37,504 nucleotides of DNA from Zavarzinia sp. (GTDB taxonomy: Bacteria; Pseudomonadota; Alphaproteobacteria; Zavarziniales; Zavarziniaceae), in NCBI GenBank assembly GCA_025869435.1, contig JAOZVS010000132.1:5111-42614 (forward strand). Reading direction: 5' to 3'. How positions within the stretch are numbered: the stretch's first letter is position 1; every line of letters begins with the position of its first letter. Below the pieces are notes generated by a model. That model ran no database searches. It had not been told where the DNA came from and saw only the letters and a program-made list of their open reading frames with translations. Positions 1 to 8,163 of the stretch are shown piece by piece. The position numbers and the translations under genes are program-made.

Positions 1-915
1 CCCATCAGGGCGCCGGGGGCCCTTTTTTGCGCGGGCTTACCCGGGTTCCCGCCGGCCCGGCGGCGGGCCCCGGGGGGCCGCGCGACGCTTTTCGGGGCCG
101 GGGCCATCGCGCTCTGGTCCACCCTCGCCCTGCTGACCACGCTCGCCGAGATCCCCGCGCTCGAGAAGACCGCCATCACCTTCGCCATCGGCGGTCTCGT
201 GCTCGCCGCGATGAATCTCGTCCGGGGCGACGGTCTTTCGCTCTATCGCCAGCCCTGGCCGGTCTGGGCGATCGGGCTTGGCGGGATGTTCGGCTATCAC
301 GCGCTCTATTTTTTCGCCCTCGGCATCGCGCCGCCCGCCGAGGCCAGCCTCGTCAACTACATGTGGCCCCTGCTGATCGTCGTCGGCACCGCCTTCCTGC
401 CGGGCGAGCGCCTGCGCCCGCTGCCCGTGCTGGGCGCGCTGATGGGCCTTGGCGGCGTCGTCTTCCTGATCGGTCCCCGGGCGCAATTCTCGATGGATGC
501 CATGGGCGGCTATGTCGCGGCCCTCGCCGCCGCCGTCACCTGGGCGGCCTATTCCCTCGCCTCGCGCCGCATGGCCGGGGTGCCCAGCGGCATCGTCGCC
601 GGCTTCGCCCTTGGCACCGCCCTGCTGGCGGCCATCGGTCACCTGTTGTTCGAGAGTTTCGTCTGGCCCGAGGGCGGCCTTGCCTGGGCGTCGCTGATCG
701 CCCTCGGCCTCGGCCCCGTGGGCGCCGCCTTCCTGCTGTGGGATGTCGGCATGAAGGGCGGTAACCCGCGCCTTCTGGGCGCCCTCGCCTATGCGACGCC
801 GCTGACCTCCACCATCCTTCTCGTCCTGGCCGGCAAGGCCGAGGCGAGCGCCGGCATTTTCGTCGCCTGCGTCGCCATTACCCTCGGCGCCATTCTCGCG
901 GGGCGGAAGGGATAG
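1..915 (+). CDS. YddG-like DMT/EamA-family exporter, 5' end incomplete
   Basis: Inner-membrane exporter of the drug/metabolite transporter superfamily. The closest remembered relative is YddG, an aromatic amino acid exporter with ten membrane helices. From about base 85 the protein runs through hydrophobic segments to the stop at 913-915. Family-like stretches are ALWSTLALL near the start, SLVNYMWPLL (compare VNYLWP in YddG), WAAYSLASRR and LLWDVGMKGGN. The frame is open back to base 1 but has no start codon there, and the first 80 bases are an odd run of G and C blocks that does not look like YddG. The true start is therefore either upstream of the window or garbled by a sequence error at a contig edge. 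From base 85 the length (about 277 residues) is close to full family length. Substrate unproven. Confidence 0.8.
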   Translation, partial: PIRAPGALFCAGLPGFPPARRRAPGGRATLFGAGAIALWSTLALLTTLAEIPALEKTAITFAIGGLVLAAMNLVRGDGLSLYRQPWPVWAIGLGGMFGYHALYFFALGIAPPAEASLVNYMWPLLIVVGTAFLPGERLRPLPVLGALMGLGGVVFLIGPRAQFSMDAMGGYVAALAAAVTWAAYSLASRRMAGVPSGIVAGFALGTALLAAIGHLLFESFVWPEGGLAWASLIALGLGPVGAAFLLWDVGMKGGNPRLLGALAYATPLTSTILLVLAGKAEASAGIFVACVAITLGAILAGRKG

Positions 916-972
916 GCTTGCCACGGCACCGTCCTCCCCTAGTCTTCGGAAAACACCAAGGGAGAGACGACA

Positions 973-1599
973 GTGTCCGTGATCAAAGTCCACCATCTGA
1001 ACGATTCGCGCTCGCAGCGCATCCTCTGGCTGCTGGAGGAACTGGGCGTGCCTTATGAGGTCGTGCCCTATGCCCGCGACGCCGAGACTCGCCTGGCGCC
1101 GGAAAGCCTGAAGACGGTGCATCCCCTGGGCAAGAGCCCGGTGATCTTCGACGGCGACCTGCGCGTCGCCGAATCGGGCGCCATCGTCGCCTATCTGATC
1201 AACAAATACGGCAAGCGCCGCTTCGGCCCCGACATCGAGGCCGAGGTCGCCTATGAGGAATGGCTCCATTTCGCCGAAGGCTCGGCCATGCTGCCGCTGA
1301 TGCTGGCGCTCTATTGCAGCCGGCTGGGCGAGGCCGCCGGCCCGCTGATGCCCCGGATCCAGTCCGAGGTCGCCAACCATCTGGGCTTCATGGAAGAGGC
1401 TCTGGGCGCGAATGACTATTTCCTGGGCGCGGAGCCGACAGGCCCCGACTTCATGCTGATCTTCGTCGTCGAAGTCGCCCGCGCGCTGGGCTTCCTTGGC
1501 CCCTACGCGCGCCTTGCCGCCTATATGGCCCGGATCCACACCCGCCCGGCCTATCAGGAGGCCATCGCGAGAGGCGGCGCCTATAGTTTCGCTTCGTGA
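973..1599 (+). CDS. Glutathione S-transferase family protein
   Basis: Cytosolic GST of 208 residues that would conjugate or isomerise electrophiles with glutathione. The N-terminal thioredoxin-like domain (about 1-80) contains NDSRSQRILWLLEELG, then the cis-proline segment HPLGKSPVI and the glutathione-contacting ESGAIVAYL (E-S pair). The helical C-terminal domain fills about 90-205. The start is GTG at 973, preceded by GGAGAGA at a good distance; MSVIKVHHLN is a typical GST beginning. It lies 57 bases after the exporter and its last 19 bases overlap the 3' end of the oppositely oriented cupin gene. Substrate not predictable. Confidence 0.9.
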   Translation: MSVIKVHHLNDSRSQRILWLLEELGVPYEVVPYARDAETRLAPESLKTVHPLGKSPVIFDGDLRVAESGAIVAYLINKYGKRRFGPDIEAEVAYEEWLHFAEGSAMLPLMLALYCSRLGEAAGPLMPRIQSEVANHLGFMEEALGANDYFLGAEPTGPDFMLIFVVEVARALGFLGPYARLAAYMARIHTRPAYQEAIARGGAYSFAS

Positions 1600-2051
1600 G
1601 GGCCACGTCGCCGCGAACTCGGCCGGGGTTTCGGCCGCCAGTCGGGCGGGGCCATTTCGAAGCCGGCGAAGTCGAAGCCGGGGGCGACGGTGCAGCCGAC
1701 CAGGGTCCAGCGGCCGAGACTGACCGCCGCCTGCCAGGCGAAGGCGGGCACCACCACCTGCGGCTGCTGACCGAGGTGAATGTCGGGACCGAGGTGATGG
1801 CCCGAAATGTCGTGGCCATCGGGCGAGATCGACAGGGCGAGCGGCGCGCCGGCGTACCAGTGCCAGACCTCGACCGCGTCGACCCGGTGCCAGTGGGAAT
1901 TTTCGCCCGATTGCAGCAGATAATAGATCGCCGTCGACGAGGCCCGGCCCGGCCCGCCATCACGGAAGGTCTCGCGGTAATGACCACCCTCGGGATGGGG
2001 CTGCAGGCCGAGGCGGCGGATCACCTCGGCCGCGTCGAGGCCGGCGCTCAC
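1581..2051 (-). CDS. Cupin domain protein of the DUF985 (cupin_5) type
   Basis: Small single-domain cupin of 156 residues. Hallmarks are HPEGGHYRETFR near the N-terminus, AIYYLLQSGENSHWHRVDAVEVWHW split over the first cupin motif, and the terminal segment VGCTVAPGFDFAGFEMA. The GTG start at 2051 is chosen because it overlaps the stop of the upstream GST as GTGA, implying translational coupling; a longer reading from 2141 would lie inside the GST gene and looks like shadow. Third gene of a gloB-GST-cupin operon. DUF985 proteins have no settled function, although sugar or epimerase-like roles have been proposed for cupins of this shape. Confidence 0.85.
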   Translation of the reverse strand: MSAGLDAAEVIRRLGLQPHPEGGHYRETFRDGGPGRASSTAIYYLLQSGENSHWHRVDAVEVWHWYAGAPLALSISPDGHDISGHHLGPDIHLGQQPQVVVPAFAWQAAVSLGRWTLVGCTVAPGFDFAGFEMAPPDWRPKPRPSSRRRGPHEAKL

Positions 2052-2665
2052 ACCGGATCCTTCGGGAGCGTCGCGAGGAAGGACGGGCGCTTCGACGCCG
2101 TTTCGAACCAGCCGGCAAGGGCGGCCCGGCCGTCCCGCCAATCGTCGGCGGGAAAACGGAAATCGAGATAGCCGAGCAGGGCCAGCACCGTGATCTGGCC
2201 AACGTCGAGCGCCGGACCGAAGCCGAACACAGCATCCTCGAGCGCGTCCAGCCCGCGCGCGACGGCGCGCATCTGGCGTTCGACCCAGGCGGCCGAGCGT
2301 TCCGCCTCGGGCCGCCGGCCTTCGAGCAGGCGAAGCACCAGGGCGTCGAGCACACCGTCGGCCAGGGCCTGAAGCGTCAGGACCCGGGTCCGCTCCGGGC
2401 CGGTCGCGGGAATGAGGGACGGGCCACCATGCTGGCGGTCGAGAACATCGAGGATGACGGGACTGTCGAAGACGACCGTGCCGTCATCAAGAACGAGGGC
2501 TGGCACCTTGCCGAGGGGATTGGTCGCCCCGATGTCCGTATCCGGCGCCCAGACATTCTTGGCCAGCAATTCGATGTCGCCGGCAAGGCCCGTCTCATGG
2601 GCGAGGATCATCACCTTGCGGACGAAGGGCGAGGTGGGCGACCAGCACAGGCGAAACCGGCTCAT
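2048..2665 (-). CDS. Glutathione S-transferase family protein
   Basis: GST of 205 residues. The thioredoxin-like domain starts SPTSPFVRKVMILAHETGL, followed by NPLGKVPALVLDDG (cis-Pro) and FDSPVILDVLD, where the D-S pair replaces the usual E-S contact to glutathione. An all-helical domain occupies about 90-200. It begins with ATG at 2665, overlapping the gloB stop by four bases (ATGA), and it overlaps the cupin start at its own stop. Coupling to gloB suggests a shared glutathione-linked detoxification role; that link is inference from position. Confidence 0.9.
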   Translation of the reverse strand: MSRFRLCWSPTSPFVRKVMILAHETGLAGDIELLAKNVWAPDTDIGATNPLGKVPALVLDDGTVVFDSPVILDVLDRQHGGPSLIPATGPERTRVLTLQALADGVLDALVLRLLEGRRPEAERSAAWVERQMRAVARGLDALEDAVFGFGPALDVGQITVLALLGYLDFRFPADDWRDGRAALAGWFETASKRPSFLATLPKDPV

Positions 2666-3435
2666 CGGAAATTGTCCTTGGCCTTGCGCAGGGCCGTGAA
2701 AACGGCGAGCGGCGGCGCGTCACCCATTTTCAGTTCCTTGGCGATGGTCCGCTGGTCGGCGCGCAGGAAAGGATTGGTCGCGAGTTCGACGCCGATCGTG
2801 GTCGGCACCGTCGGCTCGCCCAGGCGGCGGGCGGCCTTCACGCTGACCTCGCGCACCCGGAGCGCGGGATTCTCGAGATCGACGCTGAGGGCGAAACGGA
2901 TGTTCGCCTCGGTATATTCATGGGCGCAGTAAACCTTGGTCAGGCCCGGCAGGTCGGCCAGCTTGTTCAGGGAGGCCCACATCTGCTGCGGCGTCCCCTC
3001 GAACAGGCGGCCGCAGCCGGCGGCGAACAGCGTGTCGCCGACGAAGACGACTTCCGCCGGCTCGAACCAATAGGCGACATGGCCGGCGGTATGGCCGGGC
3101 ACGTCGAGAACCTTGCCGGTGATCGCGCCGATCGACACCGCGTCCCCCTCGCCCACCGCGCGGTCGATGCCGGGGATCTTGTCGGCCTCGCCCCGAGGCC
3201 CGACGATGGTCAGGCCATAGCGCGCCTTCAGCTCGAGGTTGCCGCCGACATGATCGGGGTGATGATGCGTGTTCAGGATCAGCGACGGCCGCCAGCCCAG
3301 CCGCTCCAGCGCCTCGGCCACCGGGCCGGGATCGGCCGGGTCCACGATGGCCACGACGCCCGTCGCGGGGTCCCGCACCAGGGGCACGTAATTGTCCGTG
3401 AAACACGGGATGAGCTGGATGTCGAAGCCGGTCAT
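2662..3435 (-). CDS. gloB: Hydroxyacylglutathione hydrolase (glyoxalase II)
   Basis: Metallo-beta-lactamase-fold thiolesterase that hydrolyses S-lactoylglutathione to lactate and glutathione in methylglyoxal detoxification. The binuclear metal motif THHHPDH is at residues 56-62, a second metal His is in DVPGHTAGH, and the metal-bridging Asp is in VFVGDTLFAAGCGRLFEG. The C-terminal HAGH domain contains CAHEYTEANIRFA and the glutathione-binding tail. The 257-residue length is normal. The start is ATG at 3435 (MTGFDIQLIPCFTDNY, typical GloB N-terminus), not the longer upstream reading. It is first in the gloB-GST-cupin operon and is divergent from the methyltransferase, with 63 bases between. 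Confidence 0.95.
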   Translation of the reverse strand: MTGFDIQLIPCFTDNYVPLVRDPATGVVAIVDPADPGPVAEALERLGWRPSLILNTHHHPDHVGGNLELKARYGLTIVGPRGEADKIPGIDRAVGEGDAVSIGAITGKVLDVPGHTAGHVAYWFEPAEVVFVGDTLFAAGCGRLFEGTPQQMWASLNKLADLPGLTKVYCAHEYTEANIRFALSVDLENPALRVREVSVKAARRLGEPTVPTTIGVELATNPFLRADQRTIAKELKMGDAPPLAVFTALRKAKDNFR

Positions 3436-3498
3436 GGGAACACTATAGGCAGAAGGACGCGGATCGGCCACGATGCCGGGCATCCGGGTGGGACAAAA

Positions 3499-4308
3499 AT
3501 GCGGCTGGACGTTACCGAATTTCGTGCCTTTTACGATAGCCCTCTCGGCGCCGTCACCCGTCGGCTGTTGCGCCGCCGCCTGAAGGAACTCTGGCCCGAC
3601 CTTCGGGGCATGTCCGTGCTTGGTCTTGGCTATGCGACGCCCTATCTGCGGCCTTTTCGGGGCGAGGCCGAACGGGTGATCGCCCTGATGTGCGGCGCGC
3701 AAGGGGTGACACGCTGGCCGCGCCGGGGGCCGGCGGCGGTCGCCCTGTCCGAGGAAACCGCCCTGCCCCTCGCCGATGGCTCGATCGACCGCATCCTGCT
3801 GGTCCATGAACTGGAACTGGCGACCGACCTGCGGCCCCTGCTGCGCGAAATCTGGCGCGTGCTGGCGCCGGAAGGCCGGGTCATCGCCGTGGTGCCCAAC
3901 CGGCGCGGCATCTGGGCCCGCCTCGACATGACACCCTTCGGCGCCGGCCGGCCCTATTCCCTGTCACAGATCGAACAGACCCTGCGCGGGGCGATGTTCG
4001 AGCCGCTGAACAGCCATCCCGCGCTTTATCTGCCGCCGACGAAACGCCGTTTCCTGATCCGCACGGCGCCTTTCTGGGAAAAGATGGGCAGCCGCTGGTG
4101 GCCCAGCTTCTCCGGCCTTCTGCTGGTCGAGGCGAGCAAGAGCCTCTACGCCCTGACCCCGCCGGGCGAGCGGGTGACCGGCCGGGTCAAGGCCAAGGCC
4201 CTGGTGCCGTCGCTGGAGCACCAGGCGGCGTCAGCCCCGGGCGAGCTGGAATACCGCCTGTTCGCCGAAAAGATTGGCCAGCCGCCCGGCGCCCCGGATC
4301 GGCCGTGA
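3499..4308 (+). CDS. Class I SAM-dependent methyltransferase
   Basis: Methyltransferase of 269 residues with a Rossmann-type fold. The SAM-binding region is VLGLGYATPYLRPF (about 38-52), a non-canonical form of the GxGxG motif. Then come ALPLADGSIDRILLVHELE (acidic and post-I motifs, about 90-110) and the typical LLREIWRVLAPEGRVIAVVPNR. This type is commonly found beside gloB in alphaproteobacteria, as here. The substrate is unknown. ATG 3499 was chosen because the family-like text begins MRLDVTEFRAFYDSPLG; the frame stays open upstream only as shadow of gloB. Its last 78 bases overlap metW on the other strand. Confidence 0.85.
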   Translation: MRLDVTEFRAFYDSPLGAVTRRLLRRRLKELWPDLRGMSVLGLGYATPYLRPFRGEAERVIALMCGAQGVTRWPRRGPAAVALSEETALPLADGSIDRILLVHELELATDLRPLLREIWRVLAPEGRVIAVVPNRRGIWARLDMTPFGAGRPYSLSQIEQTLRGAMFEPLNSHPALYLPPTKRRFLIRTAPFWEKMGSRWWPSFSGLLLVEASKSLYALTPPGERVTGRVKAKALVPSLEHQAASAPGELEYRLFAEKIGQPPGAPDRP

Positions 4309-4848
4309 CGCGCCGTCGCCATTGACCGCGAGGCCACGCTCGACCGAAACACCCATCGCGACCGTCATATCCAGAAAGTCCCGGATGGTGCAGAGGTGGA
4401 TGTTCGGCGTCGAATACCACGGCTCGGCCAGGCAGGAGGTCATGGGCATGGTGCCGCCGAGCAGCAGATGGGTGCGCACCTTCCAGAAACCGAAGTTCGG
4501 GAAGGAGACGATGGCGTGGCGGCCGATGCGCAGCAGTTGCTCGACCACGAGGCGCGGATTGCGCGTCGCCTGCAGGGTCTGCGACAGGATCACGTAATCG
4601 AAGGCGCCGGCCGGATAATCGGCGAGGTCGGTGTCGGCATCGCCCTGAATGACCGACAGGCCCCGGGCGACACAGGCGTTGACGCCTTGCTGCGACAATT
4701 CCATGCCACGGCCATCGACGCCCTTGCGCTCCACCAGCCAGGCCAGCAGGGCGCCGTCGCCGCAGCCGACGTCCAGCACCTTGGTGCCCGGCGTCACCAT
4801 CTCGGCGATGACGCCGAGGTCGACGCGAATGGATTCGGCCCCGCTCAT
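4231..4848 (-). CDS. metW: Methionine biosynthesis protein MetW
   Basis: Methyltransferase-fold partner of MetX, found with it in many proteobacteria and needed for full homoserine acyltransferase activity in the organisms studied. It has 205 residues. The SAM-like motif [15 protein letters not shown] is at about 25-39, then [14 protein letters not shown] and the MetW-specific [10 protein letters not shown] and [16 protein letters not shown]. The start ATG at 4848 overlaps the metX stop by four bases, so the two are translationally coupled. The 3' end overlaps the convergent methyltransferase gene by 78 bases; both ends look genuine by family resemblance. Confidence 0.95.
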   Translation of the reverse strand: MSGAESIRVDLGVIAEMVTPGTKVLDVGCGDGALLAWLVERKGVDGRGMELSQQGVNACVARGLSVIQGDADTDLADYPAGAFDYVILSQTLQATRNPRLVVEQLLRIGRHAIVSFPNFGFWKVRTHLLLGGTMPMTSCLAEPWYSTPNIHLCTIRDFLDMTVAMGVSVERGLAVNGDGASRPIRGAGRLANLFGEQAVFQLARG

Positions 4849-6047
4849 CCCCGCACCGCCTTCTGACGCGCCGCCCAGGCCGAGGAGATGAAACCGCTCA
4901 TCGTGCTGTGGAATTCCGGCTCGTCGAGCAGGAAGGCGTCATGGCCCTTGTCGGTCTCGATCTCGACGAAGGAGACATTGGCCGCCGCCGCGTTCAGGGC
5001 GTGGACGATCTTGCGATTCTCCGCCGTCGGGAACAGCCAGTCCGAGGTGAAGGAGACGACGCAGAACCGGGTCCTCGTGCCCTCGAACGCTTTGGGCAGC
5101 GAGCCGCCATTGGCTTCCCACAGGTCGAAATAATCCATCGCCCTGGTGATGTAGAGGTAGGAATTGGCGTCGAAGCGCTCGACGAAGCTCGATCCCTGAT
5201 GCCGCAGATAGGATTCCACCTGAAAATCGGCGTCGAAGGAAAAGCCCAACCGGTCGCGCGATTGCAGGCGCCGGCCGAACTTGCGGTGCAGCGCCGGCTC
5301 GGACAGATAGGTGATATGGGCGGCCATGCGCGCGACGGCGAGACCGGCGCGCGGCCGCGTGCCCGCGTCGAGATAGGCCCCGCCCCGCCATTCCGGATCG
5401 GCCATGATCGCCTGGCGGCCGACCTCGTGGAAAGCGATGTTCTGGGCCGAATGGCGGGCGGCGGTCGCGATCGGCACGGCGGCGAAGACCCGCTCGGGAC
5501 AGGCCGAGGCCCATTGCAGCACCTGCATCCCCCCCATGGAGCCGCCAATGACGCAAAACAGGGTCTCGATGCCGAGGTGATCGAGCAACAGACCTTGCGC
5601 CCGCACCATGTCGCCGATGGTGATCACCGGAAAATCGAGGCCATAGGGCCGCCCTGTCGCCGGATTGGTGTCGCGCGGGCCGGTGGTACCCATGCAGCCG
5701 CCGAGGACATTGGAGCAGACGACGAAGAAACGGTCGGTATCGATGACCTTGCCCGGGCCGATCAGGTCGCCCCACCAGCCGGGCTTGCCGGTCATCGGAT
5801 GGGTCGAGGCGGCATAATGGTCCCCGGTCAGCGCATGGCAGACCAGCACCGCGTTCGATTTCAGTGAATCGAGGGTGCCATAGGTTTCGTAGGCGACGGT
5901 AAAGGGACCGAGGGTCGCGCCGGAATCGAGCCGCAAGGGAGCGTCCACCCCAAGCAGGGCGCGCTTGCCGGCGGAGGCGGCGAGGCTGGCGCCGGCCTCG
6001 GCTTCAGGTCCGGGGGCCGGATTTTCGGGTTCGGCGAAGATGGTCAT
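4845..6047 (-). CDS. metX: Homoserine O-acyltransferase
   Basis: Alpha/beta-hydrolase-fold enzyme of 400 residues that transfers an acyl group (acetyl or succinyl) to homoserine in methionine synthesis. The nucleophile Ser170 lies in the elbow [10 protein letters not shown]. Other family landmarks are [22 protein letters not shown] (oxyanion region), [15 protein letters not shown] (catalytic Asp) and DKGHDAFL (catalytic His). The first 30 residues are a variable extension. Whether it uses acetyl- or succinyl-CoA cannot be decided here. It starts at ATG 6047 with no strong Shine-Dalgarno sequence. It is followed by metW. The 128 bases upstream hold a hairpin with a T-tract (see 6123-6157). Confidence 0.95.
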   Translation of the reverse strand: MTIFAEPENPAPGPEAEAGASLAASAGKRALLGVDAPLRLDSGATLGPFTVAYETYGTLDSLKSNAVLVCHALTGDHYAASTHPMTGKPGWWGDLIGPGKVIDTDRFFVVCSNVLGGCMGTTGPRDTNPATGRPYGLDFPVITIGDMVRAQGLLLDHLGIETLFCVIGGSMGGMQVLQWASACPERVFAAVPIATAARHSAQNIAFHEVGRQAIMADPEWRGGAYLDAGTRPRAGLAVARMAAHITYLSEPALHRKFGRRLQSRDRLGFSFDADFQVESYLRHQGSSFVERFDANSYLYITRAMDYFDLWEANGGSLPKAFEGTRTRFCVVSFTSDWLFPTAENRKIVHALNAAAANVSFVEIETDKGHDAFLLDEPEFHSTMSGFISSAWAARQKAVRG

Positions 6048-6122
6048 GATCGAGGCACAATCGGTTAGGCGGCAGGCACACGCAAGTCAATGTTTTCTTT
6101 GCGTTCCCGTTGCCATCCGTCT

Positions 6123-6157
6123 AAAAACGTCAGGCCTTCGGACGGCCCGTCCGGCCT
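6123..6157 (-). terminator. Hairpin with T-tract in the metX leader or upstream region
   Basis: On the minus strand, arms AGGCC and GGCCT (6153-6157 and 6132-6136) enclose GGACGG and CCGTCC (6147-6152 and 6140-6145) with a three-base bulge, followed by GACG and five T (6127-6123). This has the form of an intrinsic terminator directed toward metX. It could be an attenuator if metX is transcribed from farther upstream, or an insulator if the metX promoter lies in the remaining 75 bases. I recognised no SAM riboswitch. Confidence 0.4.
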
Positions 6158-6175
6158 TCAGTTCAGTACCCGCGA

Positions 6176-7021
6176 ATGAGCGAGAAACCCATCGACCTCG
6201 ACGACCTGCGGCGCGAGATCGACCAGATCGACGACCGCCTCCACGACCTGTTGATGGAACGGGCTGACGTCGTGCAACGGATAGCCGTCCTCAAGCGCGG
6301 CACCGCGGCACTGCGGCCGGAACGCGAAGCCAGCATCCTGCGCCGGCTGGTCGGCCGCCATCGCGGCACCTTGCCCGTCGGGCTGCTGGGCCGGATCTGG
6401 CGCGAGATCATCTCGAGCCTTACCCGCGGCCAGGCCCCGCTGTCGGTCGCGCTCTATGCCCCCTATGGCCTTCTCGAGCATTTCGATGTCGCCCGGGCGC
6501 ATTTCGGCGCCGCCCGCATCGATCTGCACGACACCCCGGCCCAGGCCCTGCGCGCCGTCGCCGAAAGTGGCGGCCTGATCGTCGGCGTGCTGCCGCTGCC
6601 GGCGGGGGACGAGAATGCCTGGTGGCCCAATCTCGCATCGACGGACACCGCGCGCCCCCGCATCATTGCCCGCCTGCCCTTCATCCGCGACGGCTCCAGC
6701 CCGGTCGAGGCGGTGGCGGTTGCCCCCTTCGGTCCCGGGGTTTCAGGCGATGACGCCGGCTATCTGATCATCGTCACCGGCTATGGCACGGAAATCAGCC
6801 GGGGCCGCCTGAGCGATCGTCTGACCGCGGTCGGCATCAACGGCCAGTGCATCGACAGCCGCCAGCGCGGCGGCGACACGCTGCATCTGTTCGAGGTCGA
6901 TGGTCCGCTGCATGACGGCGACCCCCGTCTTCATTCGCTGCTGGCCGCCCATGGCGACGAGATCGCCCAGGCGATCCCCGCCGGCGGATATGCCCGGCCG
7001 ATCAGCACGTCCGGCTATTGA
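6176..7021 (+). CDS. Chorismate mutase (AroQ type) with C-terminal extension
   Basis: Converts chorismate to prephenate for phenylalanine and tyrosine synthesis. The AroQ helical domain is residues 5-90: DLRREIDQIDDRLHDLLMER, then AVLKRG (active-site Lys), RPEREASILRRLV and the arginine/glutamate pattern to IWREIISSL. Residues 90-281 look like the divergent, probably regulatory or structural, C-terminal half common to the alphaproteobacterial form, not an intact prephenate dehydratase. ATG 6176 is followed by typical sequence. It is the first gene of an aromatic amino acid operon with hisC and prephenate dehydrogenase. Confidence 0.85.
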   Translation: MSEKPIDLDDLRREIDQIDDRLHDLLMERADVVQRIAVLKRGTAALRPEREASILRRLVGRHRGTLPVGLLGRIWREIISSLTRGQAPLSVALYAPYGLLEHFDVARAHFGAARIDLHDTPAQALRAVAESGGLIVGVLPLPAGDENAWWPNLASTDTARPRIIARLPFIRDGSSPVEAVAVAPFGPGVSGDDAGYLIIVTGYGTEISRGRLSDRLTAVGINGQCIDSRQRGGDTLHLFEVDGPLHDGDPRLHSLLAAHGDEIAQAIPAGGYARPISTSGY

Positions 7022-7050
7022 TCCCTTCAGTTTCCCCGAGGAGAGGCGTC

Positions 7051-8163
7051 ATGCCCCCGGTCGATTCCAGGCCCCAGCCCCGTTCCAGCATCCTTGAGAT
7101 CGCCGCCTATGTCGGTGGCCGGTCCAAAGCCGAGCCGGGCCAGCGGGTGGTCAAGCTTTCGTCCAATGAATCCGGCATCGGCCCCAGCCCCAGGGCGATG
7201 GAGGCCTTCAGGACCATTTCGGCCGAATTGCACCGCTACCCGGACGGCGGCGTCAGCGCCCTGCGCCAGGCGATCGCCAGCCGTTTCGACATTCCCGCAG
7301 ATCGCATCGTCTGCGGCGCCGGCTCGGACGAGCTCATCCACCTGCTGACGATTTCCTATGCCGGGGCGGGGGATGAAGTCCTCTATTCCGAGCACGGTTT
7401 CCTCGTCTATCCGATCTCGGCCCGGACGGCGGGCGCGACGCCGGTGAAGGCGCCCGAGAAGGACCTTCGCGTCGATGTCGACGCCCTGCTCGCGGCGGTG
7501 ACACCGGCGACCAAGATCGTCTATGTCGCCAATCCGAACAATCCGACCGGCACCTATGTCCCGCCCGAGGATATCGCGCGGCTGCATGCCGGCCTGCCGC
7601 CCCATGTTCTTCTGGTGCTCGACGCCGCCTATGCCGAATTCGTCGATACCGACGATTACGAGGCCGGCATCCGCGCGGTCGAGGCCGCGGAAAATGTCGT
7701 CATGCTGCGCACCTTCTCGAAGCTCTACGGCCTCGCGGCGCTGCGCCTCGGCTGGGCCTATTGCCCGGAAGGCGTCGCCGACGTGCTGAACCGGGTGCGC
7801 GGACCCTTCAACATCTCGATGGCGGCCCAGGCCGCGGGCGTCGCCGCCCTGGCCGACGATGAATTCCTCGAGGAAGCACGGCGCCACAATACGCAGTGGC
7901 GCGCCTGGCTGACCGGCCGGCTGACCCAGCTCGGCCTGAAGGTCGCGCCCAGCGTCACCAACTTCCTGCTGGTCGAATTCCCCCGGGAAGCCGGCAAGAC
8001 TGCCGCCGAGGCCGATGAATTCCTGACCAACCGCGGCATCCTGCTGCGCCGGGTCACGTCCTACGGCCTGCCGCATCACCTGCGCATCTCGATCGGCACC
8101 GGCGAGGAATGCGAGATCGCGGCCGCCGCCATCGCCGATTTCCTGCGGGGTGACCATGGCTGA
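7051..8163 (+). CDS. hisC: Histidinol-phosphate / aromatic aminotransferase
   Basis: Fold type I PLP aminotransferase of 370 residues. Landmarks are KLSSNESGIGPSPRAMEA, the phosphate-binding GAGSDELI (89-96), NPNNPTGT (161-168), DAAYAEF (191-197), the PLP lysine K224 in TFSKLYGLA, and RLGW. The start is ATG 7051, which has GAGGAGA 7 bases upstream; an in-frame TTG overlapping the preceding stop has no such signal. It sits between chorismate mutase and prephenate dehydrogenase, so it probably also acts on aromatic keto acids, as related HisC enzymes in this context do. The specificity claim is inference. Confidence 0.9.
   Translation: MPPVDSRPQPRSSILEIAAYVGGRSKAEPGQRVVKLSSNESGIGPSPRAMEAFRTISAELHRYPDGGVSALRQAIASRFDIPADRIVCGAGSDELIHLLTISYAGAGDEVLYSEHGFLVYPISARTAGATPVKAPEKDLRVDVDALLAAVTPATKIVYVANPNNPTGTYVPPEDIARLHAGLPPHVLLVLDAAYAEFVDTDDYEAGIRAVEAAENVVMLRTFSKLYGLAALRLGWAYCPEGVADVLNRVRGPFNISMAAQAAGVAALADDEFLEEARRHNTQWRAWLTGRLTQLGLKVAPSVTNFLLVEFPREAGKTAAEADEFLTNRGILLRRVTSYGLPHHLRISIGTGEECEIAAAAIADFLRGDHG

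Noticed and set aside
27-764. Alternative plus-strand frame from a TTG at 27
   Set aside because: The sequence is Arg and Pro rich nonsense, while the neighbouring frame gives a clean YddG-like membrane protein. It could only matter if the first 80 bases contain a frame error.
37-1539. Long minus-strand open frame opposite the exporter and GST genes
   Set aside because: The translation is low-complexity (rich in Gly, Arg, His, Asp) and mirrors the codon pattern of real plus-strand genes, as expected in GC-rich DNA.
2920-3498. Long N-terminal extension of the methyltransferase reading frame
   Set aside because: It lies wholly antisense to gloB, and family-like sequence begins only at the ATG at 3499.
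6048-6175. SAM riboswitch upstream of metX
   Set aside because: I looked for the conserved bases of the SAM-II type leader and did not find them; only the hairpin with T-tract is reported.
7018-7050. TTG start for hisC overlapping the chorismate mutase stop
   Set aside because: It lacks a ribosome site, whereas ATG 7051 has GAGGAGA at good spacing and normal length.
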